Below, piece after piece: positions 25,263 to 34,913 of a stretch of 64,000 nucleotides of DNA (the stretch's first letter is position 1; every line of letters begins with the position of its first letter). The notes under the pieces were generated by a model. That model ran no database searches. It was not told the origin of the DNA and saw only the letters and a list, made by a program, of their open reading frames with translations. The stretch comes from Oscillospiraceae bacterium (GTDB lineage Bacteria > Bacillota > Clostridia > Oscillospirales > CAG-272). A program made the translations under genes and the position numbers. The DNA lies in NCBI GenBank assembly GCA_015065385.1, contig SVQK01000120.1, positions 31,696 through 95,695 on the forward strand, in the 5' to 3' direction.

Positions 25263-27791
25263 GTGAAAAAAGGTGTTTTTTTGGTGGTTCTGCTGCTGGC
25301 ATTTGCCATGGTGATTCTTCCTGCCATGGCGACTGAGGATCACGGGGGAGTTCTGGGTTCCGGAACGTGCGGGGAAGCACTCACATGGGTGCTTTATGAG
25401 GACGGGCATCTTGTGGTCGAAGGATCTGGGGAGATGCGGGGCTCTGCATGGTATTCTCTGCGGGAGTCCATTCGTTCCGTCAGTCTGCCGGAGGGGCTTA
25501 CAAGTATCGGTGATTATGCGTTTTATGAATGCAAAAACATGGTTTCAGATCTTGAAATCCCGGACAGCGTCACGACGATCGGATACGGAGCGTTCTATAA
25601 GTGCGGCTGTTCCGGTATTCTGACGCTTCCCAAAAAACTGACGACGATCGGTGATTTTGCGTTTTCTGAAGTCCGGTTTGACGGAAACCTGACGATTCCG
25701 GATGGTGTCGTATCGATTGGCAAATCAGCTTTCAGTAAGACCGGATTTACAGGAACTCTTGAACTCCCGGACAGCGTCACGACAATTGGCGATTATGCTT
25801 TTTTTGGAGTTCCGTTTACAGGAAGTCTGACGATTCCGCACTATGTTACCGAAATCGGTAGTTCAGCTTTTTGTCAGACTGGATTTACAGGAACACTAAC
25901 GATTCCGGACAGCGTCACGACAATTGGTAATCATGCGTTTTATCTGTGCGGTTTTACTGGGAGCCTCACGATCCCGGGCAGCGTTGAATCGATCGGGGAA
26001 GAGGCGTTCGCAGCATGTGTGCATATGTCGGGGCTTCTCACTGTAGAAGCCGGTGTCGGGCAGATCGGCAGTTTTGCGTTCGACAGTACCGAGTTTGAGT
26101 CCGTCCTGTTTGTCGGAGATGCTCCGGAGACTGGTGACCACATTTTGGGATATCGTGGGGAACAGTTTCGTGTGTTCTATTATGGATACTGCGAGGGATG
26201 GACCTCTGAGACATGGAATGGTTACGCTTCGAAAGATATTTCCCCGGAGATTATTGATTCAGGCAACTGCGGGGAACACCTTTCATGGGTTCTGAATAAT
26301 CGCGGTGAGTTGGTGATCACGGGAAGCGGCGCGATGGAAGACTACGAATTATTGTTCGGTATCGGGTACGGGTATGAAGTCAACCGTATTACGGAGATCC
26401 ACGCTCAATCCACGTCGCCGTGGCAATGCTACAGAACGTTGATCCGTTCCATCGTTCTGCCTGACGGGCTGACCGGAATCGGGAACGCCGCGTTTGTGAA
26501 TTGCAGATATACGGAAGGGGAGCTGGTTCTTCCGGAAGGATTGGTAACGATCGGGGAATGTGCGTTCCTCGGGTGTTCGGGTTTTACGGGAACGCTCAGG
26601 TTTCCGAATACTGTTGAATGGATCGGTGGACGAGCCTTTTTCGGATGTACCGGTTTTGGCGGGACGCTGATCCTGCCGGATTTCAGTGGGACGCAGGTAG
26701 AATACCATTCTGTGGGAGATAATGCATTTGCGTTTACACGTTTTGAAGGTACGGTTCGGATTCCGAAGGAACTGATCAATATCTTTCCCTCCGTGTTTAC
26801 ACACTGTGAAAGGCTCACCGCTTTTGAAGCGGAGGAAGGGTACGGATGGAGCTTTACCGTCGGAGGCATCCTTTATCATTATATCATTTCGTGGGATTTT
26901 AGTATAAGACTGACAATCAACCAGATTCCCGCAGGCTGGAGCGGCACTGTCCGATTTCCGGAAAGACTATGGAGAATCGATTCGTATGCTGCTGCCGGCT
27001 GCACGCAACTCACGGGTACGCTAAAGCTTCCGGACTCCGTCGAGGAGATCATGGATGGCGCGTTCAGCGACTGCGGGCTCAGTCATATCATTATCCCCGC
27101 ATCAGTGCGTTCCATATCTGACGGTGTTTTTTCGAAATCCTATCTGCTTCGTTCTGTTGTATTTGAGGGAGATGTTCCCGACATGGGTCCTAATCGGGCA
27201 TACTATACTTTTCAGGATACCGGACGAGATGTCGGCGGCGTGAAGATCATCTGTTATGCCTCTCACGCAAAGAGCTTTACGGAGAGCGATCTGTATGACG
27301 CAGGAGAGGGAACTTGGTGCGGCTGTCCGCTTATCGTCCTTGACGACGCGGACAGGATCGTTTTATCCACGGATTCCGACTGCTTCTTTGCGGTAAACGG
27401 TACCGTTCTGACGGGAATTCCCGGATCGACGAGCTATGAAGCGTTCATGTCCAATTTTGAGAACAAATCGCTTTGCGTGTGCGATCGGAGCGGACGGGTG
27501 CTGGATGAGGAGTATTCCGGAACGATCGGAACAGGATTCAAAGTAGTTGCCCTTGATGAAACTGGAAACGTGACGGATGAGGCAACAGTTGTGGTTGCCG
27601 GAGATCTAAACGGTGACGGAAAGGTCAGCGCCGTTGACAGGCTCCTTCTCGCGCGGGTCCTGGCAAAATGGGATGGCTATCTGGATCCGGAGGCGGATAT
27701 GCGCGCTGCCGATCTTGACAGAGACGGAAATGTCACCGCAGCCGACCGAATGATTTTGACAAAGATGATCAACGGAAAAAAAGGGATGTAG
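25263..27791 (+). CDS. BspA-type leucine-rich-repeat surface protein with C-terminal dockerin
   Basis: 842 residues. Signal peptide (about 1-23, ...LPAMATEDHGG). Two LRR blocks (about 60-270 and 375-640) of 22-23-residue BspA repeats (IPDSVTTIG.YAF...FTG.L), each introduced by a CGE.L.WVL...L.V.GSG.M domain like that in the protein at 18726. A type I dockerin ends the chain (about 775-842) with two calcium loops, GDLNGDGKVSAVDRLLLAR and ADLDRDGNVTAADRMILTK. A cohesin partner is expected but none is in the window. GTG at 25263 follows AAAGGGG by about 8 bases. The gene is distinctly less GC-rich than its neighbours, compatible with transfer. Confidence 0.88.
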   Translation: MKKGVFLVVLLLAFAMVILPAMATEDHGGVLGSGTCGEALTWVLYEDGHLVVEGSGEMRGSAWYSLRESIRSVSLPEGLTSIGDYAFYECKNMVSDLEIPDSVTTIGYGAFYKCGCSGILTLPKKLTTIGDFAFSEVRFDGNLTIPDGVVSIGKSAFSKTGFTGTLELPDSVTTIGDYAFFGVPFTGSLTIPHYVTEIGSSAFCQTGFTGTLTIPDSVTTIGNHAFYLCGFTGSLTIPGSVESIGEEAFAACVHMSGLLTVEAGVGQIGSFAFDSTEFESVLFVGDAPETGDHILGYRGEQFRVFYYGYCEGWTSETWNGYASKDISPEIIDSGNCGEHLSWVLNNRGELVITGSGAMEDYELLFGIGYGYEVNRITEIHAQSTSPWQCYRTLIRSIVLPDGLTGIGNAAFVNCRYTEGELVLPEGLVTIGECAFLGCSGFTGTLRFPNTVEWIGGRAFFGCTGFGGTLILPDFSGTQVEYHSVGDNAFAFTRFEGTVRIPKELINIFPSVFTHCERLTAFEAEEGYGWSFTVGGILYHYIISWDFSIRLTINQIPAGWSGTVRFPERLWRIDSYAAAGCTQLTGTLKLPDSVEEIMDGAFSDCGLSHIIIPASVRSISDGVFSKSYLLRSVVFEGDVPDMGPNRAYYTFQDTGRDVGGVKIICYASHAKSFTESDLYDAGEGTWCGCPLIVLDDADRIVLSTDSDCFFAVNGTVLTGIPGSTSYEAFMSNFENKSLCVCDRSGRVLDEEYSGTIGTGFKVVALDETGNVTDEATVVVAGDLNGDGKVSAVDRLLLARVLAKWDGYLDPEADMRAADLDRDGNVTAADRMILTKMINGKKGM

Positions 27792-27904
27792 AAATACAGC
27801 CGGAATCGCTTGCTGCAGTTTTCCCCTATATCGGATCGTACGAAACCGCGTGCTGATGAGCTCAGCCGACATTCGGAAATAACTCATTTTCCTTCTCAAA
27901 AACG

Positions 27905-27940
27905 ACCGGACAGCGCATGAACTGTGCTGCCCGGTTTGTT
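27905..27940 (+). terminator. Terminator between convergent LRR and ABC genes
   Basis: ACCGGACAGC / GCTGCCCGGT stem, GCATGAACTGT loop, then TTGTTCGTT. Modest T-run. Confidence 0.65.
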
Positions 27941-27988
27941 CGTTCTATCGGTTTTATTTCTCCTCCGCGGGCATCCGTGCGGATCATG

Positions 27989-29779
27989 TCATGACACCAG
28001 CGATTCCGGAGCGACGTATTTCTCGCCGGTGTTCGCCCGGAACTGCAGGCTGTAGAGATCCTTGTACATCCCGCCCTTTTCCATGAGTTCTTCGTGCGAG
28101 CCCTGTTCCACGATCTTCCCGCCGGAGATCACCGCGATCTCGTCCGCGTTTTTGATCGTCGAGAGCCGGTGCGCCACGACCAGCGTCGTCCGTCCGCGGC
28201 AGAGCTCGTCGAGGGATTGCTGGATCAGGATCTCCGTCGTGTTGTCCAGCGCCGAGGTCGCCTCGTCGAGGATCAGAATGGGCGGATTTTTCAGAAAGAC
28301 CCGCGCGATGGAGAGCCGCTGCTTCTGGCCGCCGGACAGCCGCACACCGCGCTCGCCGATTTCCGTCGCGTATCCGTGCTCGAGGGACATGATGTAGTCG
28401 TGGATATTGGCCCGTTTCGCCGCCTCGATCACTTCCTCGTCCGTGGCGTCGAGCCGTCCGTATAGGATGTTGTCCTTGATCGACGCGTTGAAGAGGTAGA
28501 TATCCTGCTGGACAATCCCGATGTTCCGCCGGAGGGATTCCATCGTCACGTCGTGGATCTCCCGGCCGTCGATGAGGATCTCGCCCTTGAGGAAGTCGTA
28601 GAAGTGGGGGATCAGGTGGCAGATCGTGGTCTTTCCGCCGCCGGAAGGTCCCACCAGCGCGAAGGTCTTGCCCTTCGGAATGTCGAGCGATACGTCCGTC
28701 AGCACCTCGCGCGGGGTCTCGCCCTCGATTTTCTTGCCGTCCTTGTCGTAGACATCGTAGTGATAGGTCAGGTGGCGCAGCTCGATGTGTCCGTCCACAT
28801 GGCCGATATCCCGCGCGGCGGGCGCGTCCTTTTCCGGCTCTTCGTCAATGATCTCGAGGAACCGCTCAAACCCCGTGACGCCGTTCTGGTACTGCTCCAT
28901 GAAGTTGATGAGCGTCATGACCGGGTTGATGAACATGTTTACGGACACGATGAACGCGGAGTAGTCTCCGAAGGAGATCTTCCCGTCGTACAGGAAGAGA
29001 CCGCCCGCGATCAGGATGATGACGTTGAAAATATCCGTGACGAAGGACGTGCCGGAGTGGAACTGACCCATGGCCTTGTAGGAGTCCCGCCGGGCTTCGA
29101 TGAACTCCGTATTGCCCTGCTCGAACTTTTCCGCCTCCTTGTCCGCGTTGGTGTAAGCCTTCGTGACCCGGATGCCGGCGATGGAGGATTCGAGGGCAGC
29201 GTTGATGACGGCGAGGGACTTTCTCGTCTCCGTGAACGCCGCGCGCATTTTCTTCCGCAGAACGCCCGAGATGATGACGAGGAAGGGAACCGCCGCGAAG
29301 ATGATGAGCGTCAGCCAGATATTGATCGTCGAAAGATAGATGAAAGCCACCACGATGGAGATGGACGAGATGATGATGTTCTCCGGCCCGTGGTGCGCGA
29401 GCTCGGAAATGTCCATCAGGTCGTTCGTCATGCGGGACATGATTTTGCCGGTCTCGTGGTTGTCGTAGTAGCTGTAGGGCAGCTTTTCGAGATGGCTGAA
29501 CATATCCCGGCGCATCTGGGCCTGCATGTGGACGCCCACCATGTGCCCCTGATACTGGATGAAGAAGTTGAGCAGCATCCGGACGGCGTAGAGGCCGAGC
29601 AGCATCAGCCCGAACCAGACGATGAGGCGGTATTTGCGGTTCGGGATCAGGTCGTTGAGCATCGCGCGCGTGATCATGGGATACACGACGCCGATCAGCG
29701 CGACGAGCAGGGACGCCAGCATGTCGAGCGCGAACATGACCCGGTGAGGCCGGTAGTAGGAGATGAATCGTTTCAGCAT
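27989..29779 (-). CDS. MsbA/LmrA-like ABC exporter half-transporter
   Basis: About 596 residues: six transmembrane helices (about 10-310) followed by an ATPase with GPSGGGKTT (Walker A), LSGGQKQRLS (signature), LILDEATSALD (Walker B with catalytic Glu) and VAHRLST. All motifs are canonical, so a homodimer can work. ATG at 29779 has GGAGGGAG 8 bases upstream; the longer frame from 29800 would include that site in its codons. It is divergent from the heterodimer at 29997 and may export lipid or drug-like compounds. Substrate unknown. Confidence 0.88.
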   Translation of the reverse strand: MLKRFISYYRPHRVMFALDMLASLLVALIGVVYPMITRAMLNDLIPNRKYRLIVWFGLMLLGLYAVRMLLNFFIQYQGHMVGVHMQAQMRRDMFSHLEKLPYSYYDNHETGKIMSRMTNDLMDISELAHHGPENIIISSISIVVAFIYLSTINIWLTLIIFAAVPFLVIISGVLRKKMRAAFTETRKSLAVINAALESSIAGIRVTKAYTNADKEAEKFEQGNTEFIEARRDSYKAMGQFHSGTSFVTDIFNVIILIAGGLFLYDGKISFGDYSAFIVSVNMFINPVMTLINFMEQYQNGVTGFERFLEIIDEEPEKDAPAARDIGHVDGHIELRHLTYHYDVYDKDGKKIEGETPREVLTDVSLDIPKGKTFALVGPSGGGKTTICHLIPHFYDFLKGEILIDGREIHDVTMESLRRNIGIVQQDIYLFNASIKDNILYGRLDATDEEVIEAAKRANIHDYIMSLEHGYATEIGERGVRLSGGQKQRLSIARVFLKNPPILILDEATSALDNTTEILIQQSLDELCRGRTTLVVAHRLSTIKNADEIAVISGGKIVEQGSHEELMEKGGMYKDLYSLQFRANTGEKYVAPESLVS

Positions 29780-29812
29780 GGGGATCTCCCTCCGTTTCAT
29801 TCGATCCTCATC

Positions 29813-29841
29813 ATTATATCGGATTTTTACAAAAAAGTCAA
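29813..29841 (-). promoter_or_regulatory. Promoter of the minus-strand ABC exporter
   Basis: Minus strand TTGACT, 17-bp spacer, TATAAT (-10 at 29813-29818). Confidence 0.85.
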
Positions 29842-29918
29842 TATTTGAAATAATAAATTCCGAAAAAACCGGGGGATAACGGAGGAATGTCCGCGCGGTC
29901 CCTTTTTCCTAAAAAACC

Positions 29919-29947
29919 TTGATTTCCGTTCAGAAATATGGTAGAAT
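29919..29947 (+). promoter_or_regulatory. Promoter of the heterodimeric ABC exporter
   Basis: TTGATT (29919-29924), 17-bp spacer, TAGAAT (29942-29947) with an extended TG. Confidence 0.82.
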
Positions 29948-29996
29948 GAACCGGTTTGTGTCAGAACGGAACCCCTGACGGAAGGAAGTGATTTTC

Positions 29997-31793
29997 TTGC
30001 TGTTCGGCAAACACATCAACCGGTACTATCTGCGGTACGGCTGGGCCCTGCTTCTCGGCGTCGCGGCGCTGGTGCTTGTGGACTATTTTCAGCTGAAAAT
30101 GCCCGAGCTGTACCGGATGACGGTCAACGGCCTGAACGACGGAGCCGTCCCCATGAAGAACGGAACCGTGATGCCCTTCGATATGGATTTCCTGCTCGAC
30201 GAGATCTGCCGCCCGATGTTCGGCATCCTCTTTGCGATGGTGATCGGACGGTTCCTCTGGCGGGTGTGCTTTTTCGGAACCGCCGTCGCCGTGGAAACCG
30301 ATCTGCGGGGCCGGATGTTCGACCGCTGCAAGGATCTCTCCCGTCCTTTTTACGAGCGCGAGAAGGTGGGCAACCTCATGTCCCTCTTCACCAATGACCT
30401 CGAGACGGTGCAGGACTGCTTCGGCGGCGGGATCCTGATGCTGGCGGACGCCGTCCTGCTCGGGCTTCTCGCCCTGTACAAGATGTCGCGCATGAGCCTC
30501 TCCCTCACGCTCTTTTCCATGCTTCCCATGATCCTGCTCTTCTTCATGGGCTGGCTCGTCGGAAAGTCCATGCGCAAAAAATGGCAGATCCGTCAGGAGG
30601 CGTTCTCCGACCTCTCAGACTTCTCGCAGGAGAGCTTTTCCGGGATCGCCGTCATCAAGGCATTCGTCCGGGAGGCGAAGGAGCTTCTGGCGTTCCGGAA
30701 GCTGAACCTGCAGAACGAGGAGGCCAACGTCGAGTACACAAAGATCTCCACCCTGTTCCAGATTTCCGTGACCCTGTTTGTGGAATCCATCATCTGCGTC
30801 ATTCTCGGCTACGGCGGCTGGCTGGTTCATGAGAAGGTCTTCGACGCCGGACAGCTCGTGGAGTTCATCGGCTATTTCACCGCGGTGGTCTGGCCCGTCA
30901 TGGCGGTCTCCCAGCTGATCGAGATGCAGTCCAGAGGCCGCGCGTCCCTTACCCGGATTTCGGATCTTCTCGACACCGAGCCCGAAGTGCGCGACCGGGA
31001 AGAGGCGGCGGCAAACGAAGATCTCGTCCTCACCGGCGACATCGAGTTCCGCGGCCTGAACTTCCGCTATCCCGGCGCGGAGTACAACGCCCTGAGCGAC
31101 GTGGATCTGCACATCAGAGCCGGGGAGAACATCGGCGTGATCGGCCGCACGGGATCCGGCAAGACCACCCTCGTGGATCTGATCCTGCGCACCTACAACG
31201 TGGAGGACGGGACCCTCTTCGTGGACGGACACGATGTCAACACCGTTCCGATCCGCACCCTCCGGAAGTACGCCGCCTATGTGCCGCAGGACAACTTCCT
31301 CTTTTCCGACACCATCGCCCGCAACATTGCCTTTGCCTCCGACTCGGACGATCCGGAGAAGATCGAGGCTGCCGCGCGGCTCTCCGACGTTCACGACAAC
31401 ATCGCGGCCTTTCCGGAGCAGTACGCAACGGTGCTGGGCGAGCGCGGCGTGACGGTCTCCGGCGGCCAGAAGCAGCGCATTTCCATCGCCCGCGCGCTCA
31501 TGAAGGAGGCCCCGATCCTGATTCTGGACGACTCGGTCTCCGCCGTGGATACGGGCACGGAGAAGACCATTCTTGAAAATCTCCGCCGCACGAGGAAGGG
31601 AAAAACGACCATCCTCATCGCCCACCGCATCTCCACCGTGGAGAGCATGGACCGGATCGTGCTGCTTGACGAAGGCCGCGTGCTGGCGGTCGGATCCCAC
31701 GCCGAGCTCATCGAGACCTGCCCCGAATATAAGAGCATGGTCGAGCTGCAGAAGATGCAGAGCATGAGCGAAGAGAAACGGAAGGAGAACTGA
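29997..31793 (+). CDS. Heterodimeric ABC exporter subunit with degenerate Walker B
   Basis: About 598 residues, six-helix domain plus ATPase: GRTGSGKTT (Walker A), VSGGQKQRIS (intact signature), but ILILDDSVSAVD in place of LDE, so the catalytic Glu is Asp. This asymmetry is characteristic of heterodimeric exporters such as BmrCD, LmrCD and TM287/288. TTG at 29997 is preferred since GGAAGGAAG ends about 8 bases before it; GTG at 29988 is only 2 bases away. The partner gene begins 1 base after this stop. Confidence 0.87.
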   Translation: MLFGKHINRYYLRYGWALLLGVAALVLVDYFQLKMPELYRMTVNGLNDGAVPMKNGTVMPFDMDFLLDEICRPMFGILFAMVIGRFLWRVCFFGTAVAVETDLRGRMFDRCKDLSRPFYEREKVGNLMSLFTNDLETVQDCFGGGILMLADAVLLGLLALYKMSRMSLSLTLFSMLPMILLFFMGWLVGKSMRKKWQIRQEAFSDLSDFSQESFSGIAVIKAFVREAKELLAFRKLNLQNEEANVEYTKISTLFQISVTLFVESIICVILGYGGWLVHEKVFDAGQLVEFIGYFTAVVWPVMAVSQLIEMQSRGRASLTRISDLLDTEPEVRDREEAAANEDLVLTGDIEFRGLNFRYPGAEYNALSDVDLHIRAGENIGVIGRTGSGKTTLVDLILRTYNVEDGTLFVDGHDVNTVPIRTLRKYAAYVPQDNFLFSDTIARNIAFASDSDDPEKIEAAARLSDVHDNIAAFPEQYATVLGERGVTVSGGQKQRISIARALMKEAPILILDDSVSAVDTGTEKTILENLRRTRKGKTTILIAHRISTVESMDRIVLLDEGRVLAVGSHAELIETCPEYKSMVELQKMQSMSEEKRKEN

Positions 31794-31794
31794 C

Positions 31795-33687
31795 ATGAGG
31801 GAATATCTGCCGCTTCTCGTCATCGGCGCGGTCCTCGGCGTCCTCTCCGCCGTCTTCTTCTCCGCCTACCTCGTGATCCGGAAGCAGAAGGAGGCGATCG
31901 GCTTCGACCGGAACATGAAGGATTCCGAGATCGTCCGCCGCCTCGTGAAATACGCGAAGCCCCATATCCGCGCCTTCCTGCTTGTCGGGCTGGTCATGCT
32001 CTTCTCCATCGCCTACGACGTGATCTCCCCCCTGATCGTCGGGCGGATCGAGGAGATGCTCAAAGAGGACTTCGCCATGCCGGTGCTTCTCCGCTGGGTT
32101 GCCGTTTACGCGGGAATCCTGCTCGTGTCCCTCGTCTGCTCCTATGTTCAGGCGATCGTGCTGCAGCGCACTGGACAGAAGATCCTCTCCGCCCTCCGCC
32201 TCGAGCTCTTCGACCACATCGAGCATCTGTCCCACGCCCAGCTCAACGCGATCCCCGTCGGCAAGCTCGTGACCCGCGTGACCAACGACACCGGCGCGAT
32301 CTCCATGATGTTCACGAACATCTTCGTGACGCTCGTGAAGAACGCGTTCGTCGTGATCGGCGTGCTCGCGGCCATGCTGCTTCTGAACTACGAGCTGACC
32401 CTCATGATTCTGTGCTTCGTGCCCTTCATCGTGCTGTTCACGGTCATCTTCCGGAAGTTCTCCCGCAAGGCGTACCGGCGCGTGAAGGACGGGACCACCG
32501 ATATCAACACCTTCCTCTCCGAGCACCTCTCCGGTATGAAAATCATTCAGATCTTCAACCGGGAGGAGGTCAAAATGAAGGAGTTCGCGGAAAAGAACAA
32601 AACCCTCGGCCGCGCGAGACGGAGCCAGATCCTGACCTTCGCCGTCTTCCGCCCGACGGTCTACATGCTCTATATCGCCTCCATCCTCTGCCTGCTCTAT
32701 CTCGGCGGGCGGGGCTATATCAAAAACACCTCCTTTATGGGTCAGACCATCACCTCCGGCGTGCTCGTGTCCTTCTACATGTATATCTCCAAGTTCTTCA
32801 ACCCGATCCAGTCCCTGGCGGAGCAGTTCAACTGGCTCCAGTCCGCGATGGCGTCGGCGGAGAAGATCTTCACCGTGTTCGACATGAAGCCCGCCATCGT
32901 GGACGCGCCGGACGCCGTGGAACTGGAGACGTGCGAGGGGAATATCGAGTTCCGGCACGTCTGGTTCGCCTACGAGGACGAGGAATGGGTCCTGCGCGAC
33001 GTGTCCTTCAAGGTCAACGCGGGGGATACCGTGGCGTTCGTCGGCGCGACCGGCTCCGGAAAGACCACCATCCTCTCCCTGATCTGCCGCAACTACGACA
33101 TTCAGCGCGGCGAGATCCTTGTGGACGGGATCGACGTGAGGAAAATCACCCTCTCGTCCCTCCGCCGCCACTTCGGACAGATGCTTCAGGACGTCTTCCT
33201 CTTCGCCGGAACGATCCGCTCCAATCTGACCCTCCGCGCCGAGATCCCCGAGGAGAGGATCCTCGAGGCATGCCGCTACGTCAACGCGGATAAGTTCATC
33301 AGCAAGCTGTCCGGCGGACTGGACGAGGAGGTCCGGGAGCGCGGCAACAACTTCTCGGCGGGGCAGAGACAGCTCTTGTCCTTCGCCCGCACGATTCTTG
33401 CCGAGCCGTCCGTCATGATCCTCGACGAGGCCACCGCCAACATCGACACGGAGACCGAAGTCCTGATCCAGGATTCCCTCGAGAAGATGATGAACATCGG
33501 GACCATGCTGATCGTGGCGCACCGCCTTTCCACCATCCGCGGCGCAGACCGCATCCTCGTGATCTCCGCGGGCGAGATCGTGGAGGAGGGGACTCACGAC
33601 GAGCTGCTCGCCGCCGGAGGACGGTACTACGAGTTGTACAAGCTCCAGGAAAAGAAAGAAAACATGCGCCTCGGGAAGGGTGCCTGA
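31795..33687 (+). CDS. Heterodimeric ABC exporter subunit with intact Walker B and altered signature
   Basis: 630 residues with an extra N-terminal hydrophobic helix (about 5-25) before the six-helix domain. ATPase motifs: GATGSGKTT, signature changed to FSAGQRQLLS, and VMILDEATANID with catalytic Glu and VAHRLST. In a heterodimer with the 29997 product, one nucleotide site would combine this protein's altered signature with the partner's degenerate Walker B, leaving one fully active site, as known for this transporter class. A terminator follows. Confidence 0.87.
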   Translation: MREYLPLLVIGAVLGVLSAVFFSAYLVIRKQKEAIGFDRNMKDSEIVRRLVKYAKPHIRAFLLVGLVMLFSIAYDVISPLIVGRIEEMLKEDFAMPVLLRWVAVYAGILLVSLVCSYVQAIVLQRTGQKILSALRLELFDHIEHLSHAQLNAIPVGKLVTRVTNDTGAISMMFTNIFVTLVKNAFVVIGVLAAMLLLNYELTLMILCFVPFIVLFTVIFRKFSRKAYRRVKDGTTDINTFLSEHLSGMKIIQIFNREEVKMKEFAEKNKTLGRARRSQILTFAVFRPTVYMLYIASILCLLYLGGRGYIKNTSFMGQTITSGVLVSFYMYISKFFNPIQSLAEQFNWLQSAMASAEKIFTVFDMKPAIVDAPDAVELETCEGNIEFRHVWFAYEDEEWVLRDVSFKVNAGDTVAFVGATGSGKTTILSLICRNYDIQRGEILVDGIDVRKITLSSLRRHFGQMLQDVFLFAGTIRSNLTLRAEIPEERILEACRYVNADKFISKLSGGLDEEVRERGNNFSAGQRQLLSFARTILAEPSVMILDEATANIDTETEVLIQDSLEKMMNIGTMLIVAHRLSTIRGADRILVISAGEIVEEGTHDELLAAGGRYYELYKLQEKKENMRLGKGA

Positions 33688-33701
33688 GCGCGGAGTGAGG
33701 A

Positions 33702-33746
33702 AACCGTACCGGCTGAGCCGCATGCTTGACCGGCGCGGTTCTTTTT
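33702..33746 (+). terminator. Terminator of the ABC exporter pair
   Basis: AACCG..CCGG / CCGG..CGGTT stem followed by CTTTTTC. Confidence 0.75.
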
Positions 33747-33815
33747 CACGTTCCGCCGATCATGGGCATATGCTGTCATTGCAGCGGCAGCCGTCGCTGC
33801 GAAGGAGGAATTCAA

Positions 33816-34733
33816 ATGGCAGTATTCTGCAATCAGGCTACCATCCGCTACGGGGCGACCGTGCGGCAGTCCAACATCGCCTGCGGTGAAATCGTCGAGA
33901 GCGTCCGCATGACGAAGACCGCCCTGATCGGCACCTACGATTCGGGCTCCGTCCTGACCTATATCGTCAACGTCACGAACGACGGGGAGACTCCCTTGTC
34001 CAACCTGACCTTCACCGACGATCTGGGCGAGTATGAGGACGGAAACGTGGCCTATACGCCGCTCACCTATGTGGAGGGCAGCCTCAAGGTCTTCGCCGAC
34101 GGAACGGAGATGCCCGCGCCCGTCGTCACCGGAGAGAACGGACTCACCGCGGAAGGGATCGACGTCCCCGCGAACGGCTCTGCCGCCCTGATCTACGCCG
34201 CGAGGGTCAACGAATACGCTCCCCTCGGCGCGGATGGGGAGGGAGAAGCGGAAACCATCGTCAACACTGCCTCCCTCACCGGCATCGGGATCGCGCAGGC
34301 CGTCACCGCTACCGCCACCGTGTCCGCAAACGTCACCCCCGATCTGACCATCGCAAAGAGCGTCTGCCCGTCCACCGTCACGGAAAACAGCCGCGTCACC
34401 TACACCTTCGTCATCGCCAACACCGGGAGCGAAACCGCGGAGGAGGACGGCGTGGTTCTCACCGACACGTTCAACCCCGTGCTGACCGATCTTTCCGTCT
34501 CCCTGAACGGACAGATGCTGGCGGAGGGGACCGGGTACACCTATGACGAGACCACCGGCGAATTCGCCACCGCGGAAGGCGTCATCACCGTTCCCGGCGC
34601 GGTCTACACGCAGGACGAGGCGACCGGCGTCTGGAGCACCGAACCCGGCACCGTGACCCTGACGATCTCCGGCTATCTCGGTGCGCTCACCCCGAATCCG
34701 GAGCCGCCCATCGAAAAGAACGCGAAGAAATAA
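33816..34733 (+). CDS. DUF11-type repeat protein
   Basis: 305 residues. Two DUF11-like beta-sandwich modules (about 30-150: TALIGTYDSGSVLTYIVNVTNDG...; and about 175-295: LTIAKSVCPSTVTENSRVTYTFVIANTGS). The N-terminus MAVFCNQATIRYGATVRQSN is a characteristic start of small DUF11 proteins in Clostridia. No signal peptide or anchor is evident, so how it reaches the surface is unclear. ATG at 33816 has GAAGGAGG 8 bases upstream. No clear promoter lies in the 70 bases after the terminator. Role unknown; the modules suggest a structural or surface protein. Confidence 0.8.
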   Translation: MAVFCNQATIRYGATVRQSNIACGEIVESVRMTKTALIGTYDSGSVLTYIVNVTNDGETPLSNLTFTDDLGEYEDGNVAYTPLTYVEGSLKVFADGTEMPAPVVTGENGLTAEGIDVPANGSAALIYAARVNEYAPLGADGEGEAETIVNTASLTGIGIAQAVTATATVSANVTPDLTIAKSVCPSTVTENSRVTYTFVIANTGSETAEEDGVVLTDTFNPVLTDLSVSLNGQMLAEGTGYTYDETTGEFATAEGVITVPGAVYTQDEATGVWSTEPGTVTLTISGYLGALTPNPEPPIEKNAKK

Positions 34734-34807
34734 ACCGAACTTTCCCGACCTCGGACTTCCGGAAACGTGACCGGCGGAGCAGCGGATCGACGGGGAGGAA
34801 AGAGCAT

Positions 34808-34832
34808 GGGACGGGGATTCCCGTCCCTTTTT
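34808..34832 (+). terminator. Terminator of the DUF11 gene
   Basis: Perfect 8-bp stem GGGACGGG / CCCGTCCC with GATT loop followed by TTTTT. Confidence 0.9.
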
Positions 34833-34842
34833 CGATCTCCGG

Positions 34843-34871
34843 TTGACTTTCCCGCCCGCATCCGGTATAAT
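34843..34871 (+). promoter_or_regulatory. Promoter of the GNAT / D-lactate dehydrogenase genes
   Basis: TTGACT (34843-34848), 17-bp spacer, TATAAT (34866-34871). Confidence 0.88.
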
Positions 34872-34913
34872 GAATCCGTAGACAGCACAATCTGTGAGGG
34901 GAGGCGGCGGACG

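Noticed and set aside
24958..25336. Short open frames in the 390-bp gap
   Set aside because: No ribosome binding site, signal peptide or family resemblance. Treated as non-coding.
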